From: Actinomycetota bacterium | GTDB lineage: Bacteria; Actinomycetota; Aquicultoria; Aquicultorales; Aquicultoraceae | Assembly: GCA_030017355.1 (NCBI GenBank) | Contig: JASEIR010000093.1 | Coordinates: 1 to 9,220 of the forward strand | Reading direction: 5' to 3' | DNA length: 9,220 nucleotides | In this document: one piece after another, positions 6,160-9,220 of the stretch | How positions within the stretch are numbered: the stretch's first letter is position 1 | Layout of the letters: each line of letters begins with the position of its first letter | Program-made: the position numbers and the translations under genes | Notes under the pieces: generated by a model | Told to the model about the DNA's origin: nothing | Databases searched by the model: none | What the model saw: the letters and a program-made list of their open reading frames with translations, nothing else

Positions 6160-6213
6160 AAAAAGAAAAAGGACGGAATTTATTGATTCTGCCTTAGAAT
6201 CTATTATTCCGCC
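6159..6213 (-). terminator. Intrinsic terminator of clpC
   Basis: Immediately after the clpC stop, the - strand folds GGGCGGAAT with ATTCCGTCC (one G-U pair; 6205-6213 and 6171-6179) and, above an internal loop, GATTCT with AGAATC (5-nt loop). The stem is followed by TTTTTCTTTTTCC. This is a strong rho-independent terminator that separates clpC from the downstream genes. Confidence 0.88.
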
Positions 6214-6234
6214 CTTTCATGTAAGAAGTAGGGT

Positions 6235-8922
6235 TTAGCCAGCAGGTGTACCGCCATCGGCAGCCTTGCTATCTGCCTCAGTTTTTGCAGCCTCACGCTT
6301 ACTGAAGACTATCTTGCCGTTCTCGGCGTCGGCAACAACAATGTCACCTTCAGAGAACTCACCTCTCAGCAACTTCGAAGCAAGCGGGTTCTCTATGCGC
6401 CTCTGAATTGTTCTTCTAAGCGGCCTTGCGCCAAGAAGTGGGTCAAAGCCTTCCTTGGCCAAAACGTCTTTAGCTGCATCTGTTAGCTCAAGCGTTATCT
6501 GCTGACCTTTGAGCTCGCGCTCAACGCGAATCATCAATATATCTACAATCTTCCTTATCTGCTCTGAAGTGAGCGGATGGAAGACAATTATCTCATCGAC
6601 ACGGTTTAGGAACTCTGGTCTAAAGCTTTTTTCAAGCTCACGGAGCACCTGTTCCTTGATAACCTCAAACTTCTCTTTTTCCTCAGCTTTTGGCTTAAAG
6701 CCAAGCCTAGGAGCCTGTTTAATCAGATGGCTTCCAATGTTGGAAGTCATGATAATGACCGTATTCTTAAAGTTTACTGTTCGGCCTTTTGCATCGGTTA
6801 TTCGACCATCGTCCATAATCTGCAGAAGAATGTTAAGCACATCTGGATGCGCCTTTTCAATCTCGTCAAAGAGAACAACAGAATATGGGCGACGCCTTAC
6901 AGGCTCGGTCAACTGGCCGGCTTCTTCATATCCAATATAACCTGGAGGAGCACCAATTAACCTTGACACCGTGTGTTTTTCCATGTACTCAGACATGTCT
7001 ATTCTTATCAAGGCTTCTTCCTCGCCAAAGAGGTGCTCAGCTAAAGCTCTTGCCAGCTCGGTTTTTCCAACGCCTGTTGGTCCAAGGAATATGAACGAGC
7101 CAATTGGCCTATTTGGGTCCTTTAGACCAGCGCGAGCTCTTCTAATTGCCTCGGATACAGCGCCAATAGCCTCTTCCTGGCCTATCACTCGCTTATGAAG
7201 GACCTCTTCCATCTTAAGAAGCCGCACTTTTTCTTCCTCAACCAGTTTCGTGGCTGGGATACCCGTCCAGCCGGAGATTATCTCAGCGATATCTTCTGTT
7301 GTCACTATTGCATCAGCCATACCTCTAGCTCGTGCCCAATCACTTTCAATTTTCTCAAGTTCTTCTTTGATTTCACGCTCTTTCTCGCGCAATCTCATGG
7401 CTTTCTCGTAATCCTCCGACTTTACGGCAGCTTCTTTCTCACGCTGGATGGCCTCAAGTTTTTCTTCCATACCCTTGACGTTGACAGGCGGGACGGTTGA
7501 CTGAATCCTAACTTTAGCTGCAGCCTCGTCTATTAGGTCAATTGCCTTGTCAGGGAGAAATCTATCTGAAATATACATATCTGATAGCTCGGCTGCTGCT
7601 ACAATGGCTTCATCGCTTATCTTGACCCGATGATGAGCCTCATAGCGGTCGCGCAAGCCTTTGAGTATTTCTATGGTATCCTCAACGGTTGGTTCACTTA
7701 CCATTATTGGCTGGAACCTTCTCTCAAGAGCTGGGTCAGATTCAATGTGTTTCCTATATTCATCAAGTGTTGTTGCACCTATAATCTGAAGCTCACCCCT
7801 GGCAAGCGCTGGTTTAAGCATGTTGGATGCATCAATGGCACCTTCTGCTGCACCAGCACCGGCTATGGTGTGAAGCTCATCGATGAACACAATGATCTCG
7901 CCGCTTCTTTCCCGAATCTCGTCAATAACTCTCTTGAGACGTTCCTCAAACTCACCGCGGTAGCGCGTTCCGGCAACCATACCAGCAAGGTCAAGCGCAA
8001 CAACTCTTTTTCCGCTTAAGATTTCCGGTACTTCTCCGGCTTCAATTTTTTGAGCTAGTCCCTCAGCAATGGCAGTCTTTCCAACGCCAGCCTCACCAAT
8101 TAATGCCGGATTATTCTTGGTGCGCCTGCTAAGGATTCTTATAATACGGTCGATCTCCTTTGTTCGGCCAATAACTGGGTCTAGCTTTCCTTCTCTTGCA
8201 AGCTTTGTCAGGTCACGGCTATACTGGTCAAGAGCAGGTGTTTTGCTCTTACCCGGCATAGCTGCGGCTGCAGATGGTACCTCACCGCGACCTACCATGT
8301 TTAGGATTTCAAGTTTTACGCGGTTAGGGTCGATGCCACGCTTCTTTAAAACCTGGGCAGCAATGCCTTCAGCTTCAAGAATAAGGCCAAGAAGTAGATG
8401 TTCTGAGCCAATAAATCTTTCGCCCATCGATCTGGCTTCATCTAGCGCCAATTCAAGAGCTCTTTTACTCCTTGGATTTAAAGGAATTTCTTTCTCTGCT
8501 GCGCCCTTACCCTGGCCGATTAGGTCCTCGATCTCTTTTCTCATGTCGTCAAGATTTATACCAAGGTTCATCAGTATCTTAGAACCTACAGGCTCGCGAC
8601 TTAAACCCAAAAGCAGGTGCTCTGTTCCAACGTAGTCAAATTTGAGCCTAATTGCTTCATTGGCTGCGAGGTTGAGGGCCTCCTGTGCGCTTGATGAGAG
8701 CATCTCCAGGATATCGCCACGACTCTGCCTAAAGAATTCCGGGAATAGCTTTGATATATCCGGCAAACCAAAAATACCGCCAAAACCTTCGCCTGTTGGC
8801 TCAGGTAGAATTCCTATCTCGCGCGCACACTGCTCACAGACATAGGCGACTTCTTTTTTATCGCCCTTAATCTGCGTATATGTGACGCTTGCGGGCCTCT
8901 CGTTACATCTCTCGCAAAGCAT
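6235..8922 (-). CDS. clpC: ClpC-type AAA+ unfoldase with N-terminal ClpE/McsA-like zinc finger
   Basis: Predicted 895-residue HSP100 unfoldase that should feed substrates to ClpP in the cytoplasm. Order of parts: zinc finger with Cys3, Cys6, Cys29 and Cys32 (CX2C-X22-CX2C); Gly/Phe-rich linker (35-68); two Clp_N repeats (about 77-137 and 150-212, each with GTEHLLLGL or GSEHLLLGL); AAA-1 with Walker A GEAGVGKT (276-283) and Walker B FIDEL (346-350); UVR-like coiled linker (about 486-523); AAA-2 with GPTGVGKT (614-621) and LFDE (684-687); LGF (740-742) at the ClpP-docking loop position; sensor-2 GARPLRR (831-837). It is longer than common ClpC (about 810-850) because of the extra N-terminus. 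AGGAGGT 8 nt before the ATG confirms that the zinc finger is translated with the rest. ctsR, mcsA and mcsB are not seen upstream within the window. ClpE is the alternative name, but ClpE normally lacks the two Clp_N repeats. Confidence 0.95.
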   Translation of the reverse strand: MLCERCNERPASVTYTQIKGDKKEVAYVCEQCAREIGILPEPTGEGFGGIFGLPDISKLFPEFFRQSRGDILEMLSSSAQEALNLAANEAIRLKFDYVGTEHLLLGLSREPVGSKILMNLGINLDDMRKEIEDLIGQGKGAAEKEIPLNPRSKRALELALDEARSMGERFIGSEHLLLGLILEAEGIAAQVLKKRGIDPNRVKLEILNMVGRGEVPSAAAAMPGKSKTPALDQYSRDLTKLAREGKLDPVIGRTKEIDRIIRILSRRTKNNPALIGEAGVGKTAIAEGLAQKIEAGEVPEILSGKRVVALDLAGMVAGTRYRGEFEERLKRVIDEIRERSGEIIVFIDELHTIAGAGAAEGAIDASNMLKPALARGELQIIGATTLDEYRKHIESDPALERRFQPIMVSEPTVEDTIEILKGLRDRYEAHHRVKISDEAIVAAAELSDMYISDRFLPDKAIDLIDEAAAKVRIQSTVPPVNVKGMEEKLEAIQREKEAAVKSEDYEKAMRLREKEREIKEELEKIESDWARARGMADAIVTTEDIAEIISGWTGIPATKLVEEEKVRLLKMEEVLHKRVIGQEEAIGAVSEAIRRARAGLKDPNRPIGSFIFLGPTGVGKTELARALAEHLFGEEEALIRIDMSEYMEKHTVSRLIGAPPGYIGYEEAGQLTEPVRRRPYSVVLFDEIEKAHPDVLNILLQIMDDGRITDAKGRTVNFKNTVIIMTSNIGSHLIKQAPRLGFKPKAEEKEKFEVIKEQVLRELEKSFRPEFLNRVDEIIVFHPLTSEQIRKIVDILMIRVERELKGQQITLELTDAAKDVLAKEGFDPLLGARPLRRTIQRRIENPLASKLLRGEFSEGDIVVADAENGKIVFSKREAAKTEADSKAADGGTPAG

Positions 8923-8930
8923 GTAAGTAT

Positions 8931-8937
8931 ACCTCCT
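8931..8937 (-). promoter_or_regulatory. Ribosome binding site of clpC fixing its start
   Basis: AGGAGGT on the - strand lies 8 nt upstream of the ATG at 8922. It supports translation from the zinc-finger Met rather than from a start near the usual ClpC N-terminus, where no such signal is apparent. Confidence 0.85.
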
Positions 8938-8947
8938 TTACCTTCAT

Positions 8948-8980
8948 ATAAAATTCTTCCCGTCCTGATTTTAAAGTGAC
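8948..8980 (-). promoter_or_regulatory. 10-bp perfect hairpin in the clpC leader
   Basis: TCTTCCCGTC and GACGGGAAGA, separated by 13 nt, form a perfect stem just upstream of the clpC ribosome binding site. On the - strand it is followed by ATTTTATATG, a weak T-rich stretch, so it could be an attenuator, an operator or an mRNA-stabilising leader structure. It does not match CIRCE or the CtsR heptad repeat. Confidence 0.55.
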
Positions 8981-9062
8981 GGGAAGAGCCAGATTTATGC
9001 AATATTAAAGCAACTTAATAGTACCAAGCAACATGTATGAAATGCAATAATGGAGGGCCAAT

Positions 9063-9110
9063 GTTACTATGTAACTCAAGGGGGTACAACAAAATCCCCT
9101 CCCCCTTGAG
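9063..9110. repeat. Inverted repeats upstream of clpC (GTTAC/GTAAC and CTCAAGGGGG/CCCCCTTGAG)
   Basis: GTTAC (9063-9067) and GTAAC (9071-9075) form a small palindrome. Next to it, CTCAAGGGGG (9075-9084) and CCCCCTTGAG (9101-9110) are a perfect 10-bp inverted repeat with a 16-nt spacer. The second arm is shared with the G-rich palindrome that follows, so alternative folds compete. Confidence 0.6.
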
Positions 9111-9190
9111 GAGGGGGAATGAGATTGCCACGTCGCCCTAACGGGCTCCTCGCAATGACAATTTTTTATTCCCCTCCCTTGAGGGGAGGG
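9096..9190. repeat. Cluster of REP-like palindromes (two C/G-rich hairpins around an ATTGC…GCAAT element)
   Basis: Three palindromes lie in a row. First, CCCCTCC/GGAGGGG (9096-9102 and 9110-9116). Second, an element with outer ATTGC/GCAAT arms (9124-9128 and 9152-9156) and inner GCCC-TAAC-GGGC (9135-9146). Third, CCCTCCC/GGGAGGG (9172-9178 and 9184-9190) with loop TTGAG. The middle unit belongs to a widely seen bacterial repeat style, TCATTGCGAGGAG…GGCAATCTC on the - strand. The two outer units share CCCTTGAG. T6 follows the middle unit on the + strand. No gene is visible from 8923 to the right edge, and the last bases (CTGCCCCTC) may begin another hairpin arm. Confidence 0.75.
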
Positions 9191-9220
9191 CAGTATATAG
9201 ATTTCATTCTTCTGCCCCTC

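Noticed and set aside
8601..9002. Short - strand ORFs overlapping the 5' part of clpC in other frames
   Set aside because: They are frame shadows of clpC; the clpC frame has continuous family motifs and its own ribosome binding site.
8923..9060. A definite sigma-A promoter for clpC
   Set aside because: Several weak -10-like hexamers (TAATAT, TACTAT) occur with poor -35 partners, and no pair stands out.
9060..9085. HspR (HAIR) operator upstream of clpC
   Set aside because: Only one half-site, CTTGAGT, is present on the - strand; the ACTCAAG partner is absent at the 7-nt spacing.

Overview
The window is a bacterial chromosome segment with compact genes, strong AAGGAGG-type ribosome binding sites and moderate GC. 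ClpC-family unfoldase, a lipoprotein, an NlpC/P60-plus-golvesin secreted protein and an NHL-type beta-propeller protein together suggest a Gram-positive-type (monoderm) lineage, such as a deep-branching Actinomycetota, Bacillota or Chloroflexota relative. The sequence alone does not settle the phylum. A chemoreceptor with CheW shows chemosensory signalling, so the cell is probably motile or surface-sensing.

Left third (1-2793, + strand): three closely packed genes, all apparently acting outside the cytoplasm. They are the 3' part of an NHL-repeat-like protein that enters from the left edge, a secreted NlpC/P60-like protein with a C-terminal golvesin-like domain, and a lipoprotein with an Ig-like domain followed by a DUF4367-like domain. 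The near-absence of spacers points to one operon for a cell-surface function that I cannot name.

Middle (2794-5824, - strand): an imperfect 29-bp inverted repeat and a small tandem duplication separate the two convergent gene groups. Beyond them, reading on the - strand, come a LuxR/NarL-type regulator whose receiver domain lacks the usual acidic pair, a membrane chemoreceptor with an extracytoplasmic zinc-binding CZB-like domain, and cheW. The mcp gene has its own plausible sigma-A promoter embedded in nested palindromes. CheA, CheR and CheB are not in the window.

Right (5825-9220, - strand): a 35-codon membrane-protein ORF with an excellent ribosome binding site, a clear intrinsic terminator, then a large clpC-like gene. 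Its protein carries a ClpE/McsA-style CX2C-X22-CX2C zinc finger ahead of a complete ClpC architecture (two Clp_N repeats, two AAA+ modules, UVR-like linker, LGF ClpP-docking loop). The last 300 bases hold no gene. They contain the clpC leader with a 10-bp hairpin and a cluster of palindromic REP-like repeats running off the right edge.

The best candidates for something undescribed are the zinc-finger/ClpC hybrid, the small membrane ORF, the atypical regulator placed before mcp-cheW, and the three-gene envelope operon.
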